Assembly: GCA_028687585.1 (NCBI GenBank)
Contig: JAQTZV010000029.1
Span: 1-64,000, forward strand
Source of the DNA: Desulfuromonadaceae bacterium
GTDB taxonomy: Bacteria > Desulfobacterota > Desulfuromonadia > Geobacterales > Pseudopelobacteraceae
DNA: 64,000 bases
Direction of reading: 5' to 3'
The notes under the pieces are model-generated. The model ran no database searches, was not told the origin of the DNA, and saw only the letters and a list, made by a program, of their open reading frames with translations. Below are positions 24,881 to 34,545 of the stretch, piece by piece (within the stretch, counting starts at the first letter, position 1; every line of letters begins with the position of its first letter). A program made the position numbers and the translations under genes.

Positions 24881-25158
24881 TGACGATACCAGAGAGTGCA
24901 TGGGTTACAATAGGCCTTACCGGTCAGTTATTCTTTACTATGCGTTTCGTAGTGCAATGGATAGCTACGGAACGGAAAAAAAAGAGCGTTGTCCCGGAGG
25001 CGTTCTGGTATTTCAGTATAGTAGGTTCCCTCATCCTGCTGGCATATTCAATCTACCGCAAAGATCCGGTGTTTATTCTCGGGCAATCATTCGGCATGAC
25101 CGTTTATTTGCGAAATCTTTACTTTATTCAAAAGGGTAAGAAGCATGAATCTGATTAA
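24880..25158 (+). CDS. LAB_N domain membrane protein
   Basis: This 92-residue protein has three predicted helices and belongs to the lipid-A-disaccharide synthase N-terminal (LAB_N) family: QLFFTMRFVVQWIATERKKKSVVPEAFWYFS followed by YRKDPVFILGQSFG (each written here only as a landmark). Stand-alone LAB_N proteins of this size recur beside GT2 and ArnT-like genes. They resemble small polyprenyl-phosphate-sugar flippases or accessory proteins; that role is inference. Starts and ends overlap both neighbours (1 bp and 14 bp), so the trio is translationally coupled. Confidence 0.85.
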   Translation: MTIPESAWVTIGLTGQLFFTMRFVVQWIATERKKKSVVPEAFWYFSIVGSLILLAYSIYRKDPVFILGQSFGMTVYLRNLYFIQKGKKHESD

Positions 25159-26755
25159 ACAATTATGGCTTCCCTTCGTAATAATTGCCTTTCCCGGAGT
25201 TCTTTTTTCTCTGTTCCTGCCGTTTTTTCCTGTTGATGAAACACGCTATTTGTCAGTAGCCTGGGAAATGAACCTGCATAATTCGTTTGTCGTCCCTCTG
25301 CAAAACGCCCTTCCGTACTCACATAAACCACCGTTCCTGTTCTGGCTGTTCAATTTGGATTGGTTGCTATTCGGAATAAACGAGGTTACGCTTCGCCTCA
25401 TTCCAGTGATTTTCAGTTTGTTTAACATAACTCTGACGTATAAAATCAGTTTACTGCTCTGGGACGATGAAGAAATTGCTCAATATGCAGCAATTATCCT
25501 GTCTTCTACTCTGTCATACCTGCTCTGGTCTTCATTGATAATGTTTGACGTTGTTCTTACGTTCTGGATTCTTCTGGCAATTTTTGGCTTTTTGTCAGCA
25601 GAACAGAATGCTTTTAAATCATGGCTGCTTGCCGGTTTAGCCATCGGTGGAGGTATTCTCACTAAAGGTCCTGTTATTCTTGTATATATACTCCCTGTAG
25701 CTATCTTTTCTTTTGTATGGATTCCGCAGGAAAAATTCACCAGAAAATGGTATGCATGGCTGGGGTTATCATTTTGTATTGGGCTGGCTATAGTCCTTTT
25801 ATGGCTGATTCCGGCAGCTTTGACCGGCGGGGAAACGTACCGGAATGCAATATTGTGGGGACAGACTGTTAATCGAATGGCTAAATCGTTTGCTCATCAG
25901 CGGCCCGTGTGGTGGTATCTCCCCTGGTTGCTTGCCTTACTGTTACCCTGGGTACTGGTAAAGCCGGTCTGGTGTGGCTGGTCACGGTTGAAACACGATA
26001 CCGGTTGCCGCTTTCTTGTTCTCTGGATCGTACCATCCTTCGTGATTTTATCACTGTTAAGCGGCAAGCAAGTCCATTATTTAATTCCGTTGCTGCCGGC
26101 GTTCTCCCTTCTTATGGCTAAAAACATCGTTTCCTCTGACTCCAGTGGGAAAATTACCTCTTGTCACTATCTGGTTGCCGCTTTTTACAGTTTGCTTGGT
26201 ATTGCGATACTGCTGTTAACATTCATGAGGTTAACCAGCTTCATGGAAAACTTTGGTGTTGTGGCTGCGCGTTCATTATCTTGTGGGCTCATCACCATTG
26301 GCATAGCCCTGTTTTTAGTAAAAAAGCAGACGGCAGTCCGATCTGTGACAGCTATTGCAGTCTCATCAGTGGTTTTTTTAGTAGTTATTGTGTTCAGCGG
26401 GCAGCTGTTTTTTGAAAGGTATGATATCCGACCTATTTCTCAGCTGTTGAATGAAAAACAAAAAGACGGCTTTAGCATATTACATCATGGAAAATATCAT
26501 GGGCAATTTCAGTTTCTTGGCCGGTTAACCCAACCACTCGTATCTCTGGAGAGTAAAAAAGAAATCGGCACATACGCGGCCAGCCATGAAAAGGTAGCGC
26601 TTATAACGTACGAATCCAGGAATAAAATCATTAAAGAAGAGGATATCTACTTCCAGCAGCCGTTTCGGAGTAAAAAAGTAGTCTTGTGGAATAAAAAAGG
26701 GATTGCAGAATTTATTGCCGTTACAGAGGAAAACCTGTCTCAGGAAACGGAGTAA
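25145..26755 (+). CDS. ArnT-like glycosyltransferase (PMT/GT83 family)
   Basis: This 536-residue membrane enzyme has about 11-13 helices followed by a soluble C-terminal region. The first external loop carries the catalytic-type motif FPVDETRYLSVAWEM, with aspartate at about residue 31, and SHKPPFLFWLFNL, as in ArnT. Such enzymes transfer a sugar from undecaprenyl phosphate to lipid A. Together with the preceding GT2 and LAB_N genes it suggests a lipid A decoration pathway; aminoarabinose itself is not implied because no arnA/arnB genes are present. The ATG lies inside the end of the LAB_N gene. Confidence 0.88.
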   Translation: MNLIKQLWLPFVIIAFPGVLFSLFLPFFPVDETRYLSVAWEMNLHNSFVVPLQNALPYSHKPPFLFWLFNLDWLLFGINEVTLRLIPVIFSLFNITLTYKISLLLWDDEEIAQYAAIILSSTLSYLLWSSLIMFDVVLTFWILLAIFGFLSAEQNAFKSWLLAGLAIGGGILTKGPVILVYILPVAIFSFVWIPQEKFTRKWYAWLGLSFCIGLAIVLLWLIPAALTGGETYRNAILWGQTVNRMAKSFAHQRPVWWYLPWLLALLLPWVLVKPVWCGWSRLKHDTGCRFLVLWIVPSFVILSLLSGKQVHYLIPLLPAFSLLMAKNIVSSDSSGKITSCHYLVAAFYSLLGIAILLLTFMRLTSFMENFGVVAARSLSCGLITIGIALFLVKKQTAVRSVTAIAVSSVVFLVVIVFSGQLFFERYDIRPISQLLNEKQKDGFSILHHGKYHGQFQFLGRLTQPLVSLESKKEIGTYAASHEKVALITYESRNKIIKEEDIYFQQPFRSKKVVLWNKKGIAEFIAVTEENLSQETE

Positions 26756-26879
26756 TTGGACTATAGATATACCAAGCGTCTTCCGGTTGGGTTTTTGCAC
26801 CGCGCGTGGGCCTGTAAATTATTTTGTGTGAACGCATTTTCGGTATGTTTTATACCGGTATTGTCAAGCAAGTATAAAG

Positions 26880-29696
26880 CTACTGTAAACCCTCCCATAC
26901 TTTCTTCAGCACCTCCCCCAACAGATTGGGGTTGTACGGCTTGCTGATAATCCCGGCTATGTTGTCACGCCCAATTCTTGAGGTGACATCTACATCGCCA
27001 AAACCACTGGAGATGATAATAGGCAGTTCAGGGTTGAGCTTTTTCAACGCAGGGAATAATGCATAGCCATCCATAACCGGCATGCCCATGTCAGTTAATA
27101 CCAGTCTGATATCGGCGGCGTTTTTCTGGTACAGCTCCAAAGCTTCCTTGCCATTTGCCGCTTCCAGAACGGTGAAGCCGAACCTTTGAAGCATTGACTT
27201 CGCCAAAAAGCGTATCTGATCTTCATCCTCTACCAACAGTATTGTGCCGCTTCCTTGCCATGGTGCAGCAGAAATGGACGGATTTAGACATTCACCCATG
27301 CTGGGGTAACTTTTCAGCACAGGTAGATAGACTTTGAATGTTGTACCTTTGCCCTGTTGGCTGAAGAGCTGCAACGCGCCATTATGCGAGTTAATAATAC
27401 CAAGTACTGCCGACATCCCCAACCCTCTGCCGGTGAACTTGGTGGTATAGAACGGCTCAAAGATGCGCCATTTTGTTTCTTCATCCATTCCGCAACCGGT
27501 GTCTGTGACTTCCAGGCAAATGTACTCGCCCGGAAGTATTGTTTTACCCTGATGGTCTTTGTCTGATTGGCCGGCAATTATTGTTGTCTTGGCAAGTGAT
27601 ACTCCAATTTCACCCTGTTCCGTACCGATAGCTTCAGAGGCGTTGATGATCAGATTCATCACTATTTGTCTGAGTTGACTGGCATCAGCTTTTATGAAGG
27701 GAATATTTGTCGACAGGTCAGTTTTTATTATCGAATTCTGCGGAAGGGTCGCTTTCAGCATAGTGACCATTTCATCCACCAGCGTCCACATGTTGACCTG
27801 CACCATAGAAAGCTGGGCTTTACCTGCATAAGCCAGCATCTGGCGGCATAATCCGGCGGCACGTTCGGCAGCTTTTTCTATCTCCGGGATGTTCTCCTCG
27901 GCGGTTTCATAGTCCATCTTCGTTAGAGAGCAATACCCCATAATTATCGCCAGGATGTTGTTGAAATCGTGGGCGATACCGCCCGAAAGTACTCCGAGGC
28001 TTTCAAGTTTCTGAGTCTGCTGGAACTGTTTCTCAAGTTCCAACTTCTCTTCCAAAACACGCTTGCGCTCGGTTATATCATCATAAATTCCAAGGACCGC
28101 TGTGACTTTATTTTCCTCATTTCTAAGAGGAACTTTCGACGTGCGAAGCCACAAGGTCCCACCAGTCGGCGTTGTTTGCTGTTCATCAAAAGAGAGTTTC
28201 GGGTTACCTGACTCCATAACGAGGCGATCATCGGCTCGATATTGTTCTGCCTGATCCTTCCAAGCTAACTGAAAATCGTCCTTACCAATCAGTTCATCCG
28301 GATAATCAACTCCAGCATCTTTTGCAAATAGGGTATTGCAGCCCAGATAGCGTAAGTCTGTATCCTTCCAGAAAATCCTTACAGGTGCAGTGTTTATGAT
28401 GGTTTGGAGAAGTTTGCTGGAATGAATAATGGCTTCTTCATGTTGCTTGCGTTCGGTTATGTCTTGCATAAAAGCCAGACAATGCCCATCCTCTGACAAA
28501 TATTGAACACTGGCTTCGACATCAAAAACTGTTCCATCCTTGCGGCGATGCCGATACTCAAAATGAGCCTCACCTCGTTCTTTAATCATCTGAATACGTT
28601 TAGCGGTGTCGTCGGCTGATTCGTCTACCTCTAAATCAGAGACATGCATTGCCAATAGTTCCTGCTCGCTATAGCCGCTCATTCTGCAATAGGCAGTATT
28701 TACTTCGAGAATGCACCCTTGCGTATCAACGAGCCATATACCGTTTATGGCAGAGCGGAGTATTTCTCTGTGCCGTTTTTCGCTTTCTGACAGATCACGG
28801 GTTTTTTGGGAGACCGCTCGTTTAAGCGTTCGTAGCCAGGCAATCAGCAACAATACAAATATTGCAGTGAAACCAGCACCATAATATACATAGCGAAGAT
28901 ATGGTGCCGATGGCAGGGATGATCCCATCCAGCGTTTATCTACAGCCTCATAATCTGACTTCGATATAGCAGCAAACCCTTTTTCGACCGCAGAGAGAAG
29001 AGTTGCCTGGCCTTTACGTACTGCTCGATGAAATTCACCATAATACAGAGGTTTGGTTTCACGGAATTTGTTCTGAATTCCCATTTTGTTCAGGTAATAT
29101 AGAGCTGGTGGGCGATCAACAGTAAACACTTTTACCTTGCCATCACGTGCAGCTTCTATCAATTTCTCGTAACTGGGGTATTCTGCAATATTGGTTACGC
29201 CATGTGCTTTGAGAACATTTATTGAGTTGTCACCTGCTTTGGCTGCGACAAGAAACCCTTTAAGATCATCTGCCCCACTGATACCAGAAATATCTTTATG
29301 AAAGAACAGCGGAACATCGAGGCGTGCATACGGTTTGGTGAAATCATAAATGGCTTCACGTTTTTCATTTCTGAAAATCGAATCAATTACATCAAACTCC
29401 CCAGCGTGCATCCTGCGTTGTGCCTCTCCCCAGTCCATGCCGCTTACCTCGGCATGAATGCCCGTTTTTTTCTCCCAGAGTTTCCATTGATCAACAATAA
29501 TGCCTTTCAACACTCCCTGTTCATCTTTAAAGACGTACGGCGGGTAATTATCGTCCATAACGACACGGATTGATTTTGGGATATTAGAGTATTCTGGACT
29601 TACAGCAAAGCAGTTGGACGCAGCTATAAACATGGCAATTAATGTGACAAATATAATTGCATAGGCTGACATAGAAGAACATTTTTCTAAATTCAT
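26880..29696 (-). CDS. Hybrid sensor histidine kinase with periplasmic SBP_bac_3 domain
   Basis: The roughly 938-residue protein has in order: a signal/anchor segment; a family 3 solute-binding domain (about 40-265, starting SIRVVMDDNYPPYVFKDEQG); one membrane helix (about 270-290); two PAS domains (to about 550, each ending in DITERK); HisKA with phospho-acceptor GGIAHDFNN; HATPase with NLIINASEAI and DTGCGMDEE; and a C-terminal receiver with VEDEDQIRF, phospho-acceptor VLTDMGMP and the conserved lysine in ISKPYNP. It likely senses an amino-acid-like ligand in the periplasm and internal signals through PAS. There is no adjacent regulator. I use the ATG at 29696; a GTG at 29708 is possible. 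Ribosome-binding evidence is weak for both. Confidence 0.9.
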   Translation of the reverse strand: MNLEKCSSMSAYAIIFVTLIAMFIAASNCFAVSPEYSNIPKSIRVVMDDNYPPYVFKDEQGVLKGIIVDQWKLWEKKTGIHAEVSGMDWGEAQRRMHAGEFDVIDSIFRNEKREAIYDFTKPYARLDVPLFFHKDISGISGADDLKGFLVAAKAGDNSINVLKAHGVTNIAEYPSYEKLIEAARDGKVKVFTVDRPPALYYLNKMGIQNKFRETKPLYYGEFHRAVRKGQATLLSAVEKGFAAISKSDYEAVDKRWMGSSLPSAPYLRYVYYGAGFTAIFVLLLIAWLRTLKRAVSQKTRDLSESEKRHREILRSAINGIWLVDTQGCILEVNTAYCRMSGYSEQELLAMHVSDLEVDESADDTAKRIQMIKERGEAHFEYRHRRKDGTVFDVEASVQYLSEDGHCLAFMQDITERKQHEEAIIHSSKLLQTIINTAPVRIFWKDTDLRYLGCNTLFAKDAGVDYPDELIGKDDFQLAWKDQAEQYRADDRLVMESGNPKLSFDEQQTTPTGGTLWLRTSKVPLRNEENKVTAVLGIYDDITERKRVLEEKLELEKQFQQTQKLESLGVLSGGIAHDFNNILAIIMGYCSLTKMDYETAEENIPEIEKAAERAAGLCRQMLAYAGKAQLSMVQVNMWTLVDEMVTMLKATLPQNSIIKTDLSTNIPFIKADASQLRQIVMNLIINASEAIGTEQGEIGVSLAKTTIIAGQSDKDHQGKTILPGEYICLEVTDTGCGMDEETKWRIFEPFYTTKFTGRGLGMSAVLGIINSHNGALQLFSQQGKGTTFKVYLPVLKSYPSMGECLNPSISAAPWQGSGTILLVEDEDQIRFLAKSMLQRFGFTVLEAANGKEALELYQKNAADIRLVLTDMGMPVMDGYALFPALKKLNPELPIIISSGFGDVDVTSRIGRDNIAGIISKPYNPNLLGEVLKKVWEGLQ

Positions 29697-29812
29697 ACCG
29701 TCACCCACAGGAGAATATTTAATATAAAAGTAGCATATTATTAGCGTTGTTCTATGTGCAAATCATTCAAGTCATCGTAGCGGATATTGTCTGAATTGAA
29801 TAAAAAATACAG

Positions 29813-29968
29813 TTAAAACCCGAAATACTTGTTAGGTATTCTGCCTTCCAAAATGGCCATGTCTGCCAGTGTGACAAGCAGCAGGTTGAGCAGCACTACG
29901 ATCAAGATGATGTTTTATGGATACCAAGTTGAAAAGTGTCGTAGATGAAGTTTTATCGTGCCGTGCAT
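29813..29968 (-). pseudogene. Small membrane protein gene with in-frame stop
   Basis: On the minus strand GAGGAG precedes an ATG at 29968. The frame reads MHGTIKLHLRHFSTWYP, meets TAA at 29915-29917, and continues in the same frame for 33 codons as a typical membrane helix (NIILIVVLLNLLLVTLADMA) with the tail ILEGRIPNKYFGF and a second stop at 29813. The strong ribosome-binding site and protein-like sequence on both sides of the stop suggest a broken gene of about 51 codons; CAA to TAA would be one change. Alternatively a 17-codon leader peptide precedes an unrelated frame. The rest of the 29697-30299 gap holds no other gene that I can support. Confidence 0.4.
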
Positions 29969-30299
29969 AAAATATTCTCCTCGTTAAGTAAGATTGAGAG
30001 GATGCACCTAGACGTGAGGGATGGCTGTTGCAACTTTACAGCGTTTATGGCGGATTACAATAATATATCTAACGTGCATTGAGTTTTCTGAAAGAGTAAT
30101 TGTTTAACTGACCCCGGTTTCCCCTTTGTCGAACCCGTCTACAGAACTATCACATTGACAGAAGTTAGTTCCCTGATAGACTCTGGATAAAGTTTTAGTC
30201 CATGCGGGAATTTCCGGGGACCATATTTAAATTCAGAAAAAATTAGTAATGTGCCTCCGGAATTCTTGCAAATTGTGCTAAGTGGCTATCATCAAACGT

Positions 30300-31160
30300 A
30301 TGTTGGACATTATGACTATGAATGAAGAAAATATAGCACTTGTCACCGAAGAAGAGGTGAAATCTGGTCATTTGAAGAAGTTACCTGATCTGAAGACTCT
30401 CAGGGAAGTACATGGGATGACGATCGAGGACATTTTCTTCAAGACGAAGATCAGCGCCACCATTCTTACTGCTATTGAGAACGGCGAGTTTGATCTCCTC
30501 CCGGCGCCTGTTTCTACAAGAAAATTCATCCGGATCTATGCAGAAACTGTCGGTATTGATGCGGAAATCATCCTTGCGCATTATCAGCGTTATGTGGAAG
30601 AAAAACAGGTCGTGCCGGAAGAAGTCAACGTCGTTAGAGATCCGATTGCTTCTAACCGCAAACCCTCTATGCATTATCTTTTGTACGCCATCCCTGTCGT
30701 GGCCATTATTGCCATCGCAAGTATCATCTTTGCCTTCTTTTATGAGAAAGAAACCTCGGGAATATTTCAACGCACCGTGACTGTTGTCGAGCAGAAGGAA
30801 GCCGTTACCAAGCCTGCCACCGCCGTGCAAGAGCGGCCTCCGGAGGCTGCAGCCAATGTCCCCGTGACGGCGCCGCCGACAAAGTTCGTCAATATTGAGA
30901 CAACACAAACTCCAGGCGATCCCCGCCTTAATCTGCTTATTGAAGCAACGGAAGACACCTGGCTTAATATAGCCGAAGACCGCAATCCTCCCTACCAGAT
31001 CACCTTAAAAACGGGGGCTGCATTGAGTCGCTATGCTCGGGAGTTTTTTGTCATCGATGTGGGGAATGCCGCTGGCGTCAACATCACCTTTCTTGGCAAG
31101 TCTTTAGGAAATTTGGGCCGGAAGGGGCAGGTCGTGCATCTTCGCCTGCCGCAACAGTAA
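30300..31160 (+). CDS. RodZ-like helix-turn-helix membrane protein
   Basis: This protein of about 286 residues has a cytoplasmic HTH_25 domain (LKTLREVHGMTIEDIFFKTKIS, then ENGEFDLLPAPVSTRKFIRIYAE; landmarks only), one membrane helix at about 128-148, a Pro/Ala/Thr-rich linker, and a C-terminal DUF4115-type domain ending VVHLRLPQQ. This is the RodZ layout, where RodZ ties MreB to the cell-wall elongation machinery. Homologues without mreB neighbours are common and may regulate other envelope processes. The start is uncertain: GTG 30282 and ATGs at 30300, 30312 and 30318 are all in frame, and none has a strong ribosome-binding site. Confidence 0.8.
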   Translation: MLDIMTMNEENIALVTEEEVKSGHLKKLPDLKTLREVHGMTIEDIFFKTKISATILTAIENGEFDLLPAPVSTRKFIRIYAETVGIDAEIILAHYQRYVEEKQVVPEEVNVVRDPIASNRKPSMHYLLYAIPVVAIIAIASIIFAFFYEKETSGIFQRTVTVVEQKEAVTKPATAVQERPPEAAANVPVTAPPTKFVNIETTQTPGDPRLNLLIEATEDTWLNIAEDRNPPYQITLKTGAALSRYAREFFVIDVGNAAGVNITFLGKSLGNLGRKGQVVHLRLPQQ

Positions 31161-31227
31161 TGCGGCAATAAAATAGAGGCCCGGTTGGGAAAATATATTG
31201 TGAGGCGGGACATTTGTACATGGCCCC

Positions 31228-34200
31228 TCATTGCACGATTTTTGGTATTACTCCTATAATCGGAGCATAAATTCGCTCTGCCAACGAACGGAATTCTTCT
31301 CCCCACGGCTCTTTACCGTCAAAGCAGAGAGCTATTGCCTGATTATCGCACTCTCCGGAGAAACCTCTCCAGCTATCCCCCCGCCAGGTCGCATCTGCCT
31401 TCTGCTGCCCGCCACTTTGAAAGGCCCAGGAAGTTTCAGGAAAAAATCTGAGCGGAGACTTCATCCCTTCGCAATAAATATCGAGAAGATCACCAAGAAT
31501 ATCAGCAGCATGGTCAACCGGCGACAGTTCAAGAACCATGTCGGAAGCGACCATTTTGCTCTGTATCGGGTAATCGTCAACTCTGGCAATGTTGAGAAGC
31601 AGATGTTCAATCCAGAGGGAGAGCCGGTCTTTTCCCTTCATTCCGGCGCATCGCCACCGGAGGTGAATACCACCTCGACAATTTTCGATTACCGCATGCA
31701 GATGCACCCTGTTATGGGTAAAATCAACCGTAAGTGGATCCAGTGGCGGGCCGAGCATCGGTTCAAGCGATGCTGTAAATTGCCGGCACTTCTCCCAGAT
31801 GGTGTCAAATGTCGCTTTTCCGGTTGACAATGGAGGAAGAATCCCGCGTGACTGTGCCGCTGTCAGGCACTCGTTGTACCCGGATCCGCTCAAAATCTGG
31901 CTGACAATCTCCTGTGAGAGTTGGTAGCCGGACAGAGAGTCTAATGAGAACGGTTCTGAATCATCCGCCGCACCCTCGGGATTAAAGAGGGCAACCTGAA
32001 TGCGCTGTTCCAGAAAAGCAGCAGCCGGATTTGCCAGAAACCGTTTTAGCTGTAGCATGGTAATCATCAGTGTTGATGTGCCGTCAATCGCCAGAGGTTC
32101 ATCAATAAATTTACGTTGTGAGAGTCCGGATATCCGCCCGGATTCAAGTGCCTGAAAATTTTCCCGATCGTAGCTGAACAGATGGTCAGGGTCGGAATTG
32201 TCAAAATAATGCGGACTGAATCCCTGAAGGCGATGCCTGGTGAGAATCGGCACAGGCGATATTCCATCCGGCAGTACAAAGCCGTTCGTAACGTAGTCCA
32301 TCATTTCAGCAACCAGAACTGACGGCGGCAGGCTGCTGTTGTTGCGATCATCCTGACCGTTATAGCTGATATGGAAACACTCTTCCGCAGCCATAAGAGC
32401 TTCAAGAAACAGGTAGCGATCTTCGTCACGCAACGAACGGTCACCGCGACGTCTGGCTCCATTCATTACGCTGAATCCGGGAGGCATTTCCGTTCGCGGA
32501 AACTGCCCGTCACTCATTCCTGCCAGCCAGATAACCCGCATCGGAATACTTCTCATCGGCAGCATGGCGCAAAAGGTGATACTGCCCCCCATAAAACCGT
32601 ATCCCCCGCCGCTTTTTGCAAGAATATCAGTCAGATGATCCTGCACGGCATCAACGGTAAGCGGAACCAGAAAGCCGTAAACAGTGGATGCCTCACGGAG
32701 TGAATTGATCGCTTTTGCAACACCGAGTGGTCCTGCCGGGTCGTTTTCATCAGGCCGCAACATCTGGATAGTCATAGCCGTTAAAATATCAGCCCATTCA
32801 GTCAGTGTATGAGATTCGCTCAAACGAAGAGTGAATTTCCGGAGAGTAGATATAAATTCCGTCAACTTACCGAGAGCGTCTGCCTGACGCCCGGAGCATG
32901 CGGCGTAGGGGAGTATGCCGGAAAATGCGGCATTGTTTTCCGGAGACATGGCGTATCCGAGGAAAAGCTTATCAAGTCCTGCCTGCCAGCTGAAATCATC
33001 ATACCGGGGAAAGCCGAGATCAACGCGATGATCAGCGTTATACCCCCAACGTACGTTACAATCTTTAAGCCTGTTTTTGAGAACAATACGTTCTTCCTCA
33101 TTGATTTCAAAACAGTTCAAAATCGAAGGATTTTCCAGAATATCGAATATTTCCTGAAGAGCAAATCGGCTCGTGGCGGCGGTAATAAGCTTTAAAAATG
33201 CCTCGATATAAAGGCTTTCCCGGCGAATGCTGCGATCGGCAATGGTGAACTGGAGCTGCGGGCGACCGGGTGAGCGACTGCCAAACACGGAGCTGATATA
33301 GGGAGCGTAAGCTTCAATATCCGGAATCATCACCACAACGTGCCGCGGCTCAAGATCAGGTCGCTTTTCAAACAACTCCAGCAGATTATCATACAGAATC
33401 TCCATCTCACGAAGTGCTCCGTGACAGGAGTGGATCTGCAGTGAACGGTCATCTGCAGTGATGCAGCTCTTTGTACCGCCTGCTGAACGATCAAACAGAG
33501 TGAAGATGTCATGTTGTATTGCTGCCAGAAGAGAGGGTTGCGGGGCACTATTCCCACAGTGGGAATCTTCAGGCGCATGGTCCAGCTCCTCTACTTCGAA
33601 ACCGTGATCCAGAAGTGATTCAAAGAACTCCTGTCCTAATGTGCCGAGTGAAGAAAGTAGCGTATTTCCGGTTTCGTAGTATTCATCAGCTTCCTCCGGA
33701 AGCGTGGTTTGCAGTGCTAATCGGGACATTCTTTGCTCTGAAATGATGGTGCCCCAGTATTGACCGCATGGGTTGAGTAGATAGCAGGTGACTTCGCAGT
33801 ATGTTGAAAAAAGCCGCAAGGCTTCGAGATGGAACGGAGGAAGGTAGGAGATGCCAAACAGAGTGATGCGACGTGGCAACTCGTTTCTCGAAGAAGCACC
33901 GGAAACGACATGTGTATGCAACGCCCGTAATTTTGCCGCCCGGTGCCTGCCATGACTGCCACTGTTGATTGCACGCCAAACTTGAGCTTGCCAGTTGTCA
34001 TCCGCACCTTCATCCCAGGCGCATATCATTTCAGGGCGGAATATGGTGTATTGGTCAAAACAGTCAGCCAGCGATCGGGAAAACTGCAAAAGGCGACGGT
34101 CGTCATGGCCGTCACCGAGATACGTAGCAACCTGTTCAAACCCGTTTTTTGCGGTGAGCGACGGCAGTATCGCCGCAATGCGCCAGGTCAATGAGGTATG

Positions 34201-34464
34201 GGTAAACGGGAACGATGCAGGTGATTCAGGAAGTATCGATGCGAAGCAGTTGTCGAGAAGATCGTTGGGAAAGCTGAATTCCAGGCCGGCTGACACTCCA
34301 AGTCGGGCAGCAAGCTCTATGGATATCCAGCGGGCCATCCCGTGACTGAGGACAACGATATGCTCTTTTTCCAACGGAGGCAGTGGTGCGGCGCATATGC
34401 TGTCAGCAAATGCTGTAAGCAGGCTTATTTGCGAACAGCTTGTGATAAGTCTCAGAGTCGGCAT
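31228..34464 (-). CDS. recC: Exodeoxyribonuclease V gamma subunit RecC
   Basis: RecC is the scaffold of RecBCD; it splits the duplex and recognises Chi. The 1078-residue length is close to the E. coli 1122. Visible family segments include the N-terminal LSHGMARWISIELAARLGV, NDLLDNCF, LTWRIAAILP, ITLFGISYLPPFHLEAL, MIPDIEAYAPYISSVFG and, in the helicase-like part, GGSITFCAMLPMRSIPMRVIWLAGMSDGQFPR. The gene is convergent with the RodZ-like gene and divergent from yicC. No recB or recD is adjacent in the window, which is unusual because the three are commonly linked. The ATG lacks a clear ribosome-binding site. Confidence 0.9.
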   Translation of the reverse strand: MPTLRLITSCSQISLLTAFADSICAAPLPPLEKEHIVVLSHGMARWISIELAARLGVSAGLEFSFPNDLLDNCFASILPESPASFPFTHTSLTWRIAAILPSLTAKNGFEQVATYLGDGHDDRRLLQFSRSLADCFDQYTIFRPEMICAWDEGADDNWQAQVWRAINSGSHGRHRAAKLRALHTHVVSGASSRNELPRRITLFGISYLPPFHLEALRLFSTYCEVTCYLLNPCGQYWGTIISEQRMSRLALQTTLPEEADEYYETGNTLLSSLGTLGQEFFESLLDHGFEVEELDHAPEDSHCGNSAPQPSLLAAIQHDIFTLFDRSAGGTKSCITADDRSLQIHSCHGALREMEILYDNLLELFEKRPDLEPRHVVVMIPDIEAYAPYISSVFGSRSPGRPQLQFTIADRSIRRESLYIEAFLKLITAATSRFALQEIFDILENPSILNCFEINEEERIVLKNRLKDCNVRWGYNADHRVDLGFPRYDDFSWQAGLDKLFLGYAMSPENNAAFSGILPYAACSGRQADALGKLTEFISTLRKFTLRLSESHTLTEWADILTAMTIQMLRPDENDPAGPLGVAKAINSLREASTVYGFLVPLTVDAVQDHLTDILAKSGGGYGFMGGSITFCAMLPMRSIPMRVIWLAGMSDGQFPRTEMPPGFSVMNGARRRGDRSLRDEDRYLFLEALMAAEECFHISYNGQDDRNNSSLPPSVLVAEMMDYVTNGFVLPDGISPVPILTRHRLQGFSPHYFDNSDPDHLFSYDRENFQALESGRISGLSQRKFIDEPLAIDGTSTLMITMLQLKRFLANPAAAFLEQRIQVALFNPEGAADDSEPFSLDSLSGYQLSQEIVSQILSGSGYNECLTAAQSRGILPPLSTGKATFDTIWEKCRQFTASLEPMLGPPLDPLTVDFTHNRVHLHAVIENCRGGIHLRWRCAGMKGKDRLSLWIEHLLLNIARVDDYPIQSKMVASDMVLELSPVDHAADILGDLLDIYCEGMKSPLRFFPETSWAFQSGGQQKADATWRGDSWRGFSGECDNQAIALCFDGKEPWGEEFRSLAERIYAPIIGVIPKIVQ

Positions 34465-34545
34465 GCACGGAACTATACCGGAATTGGCTGGACAAACAAG
34501 CAGGAATTACGCTATGTGAACGTAAAATTATTGGAGGTACAACCA

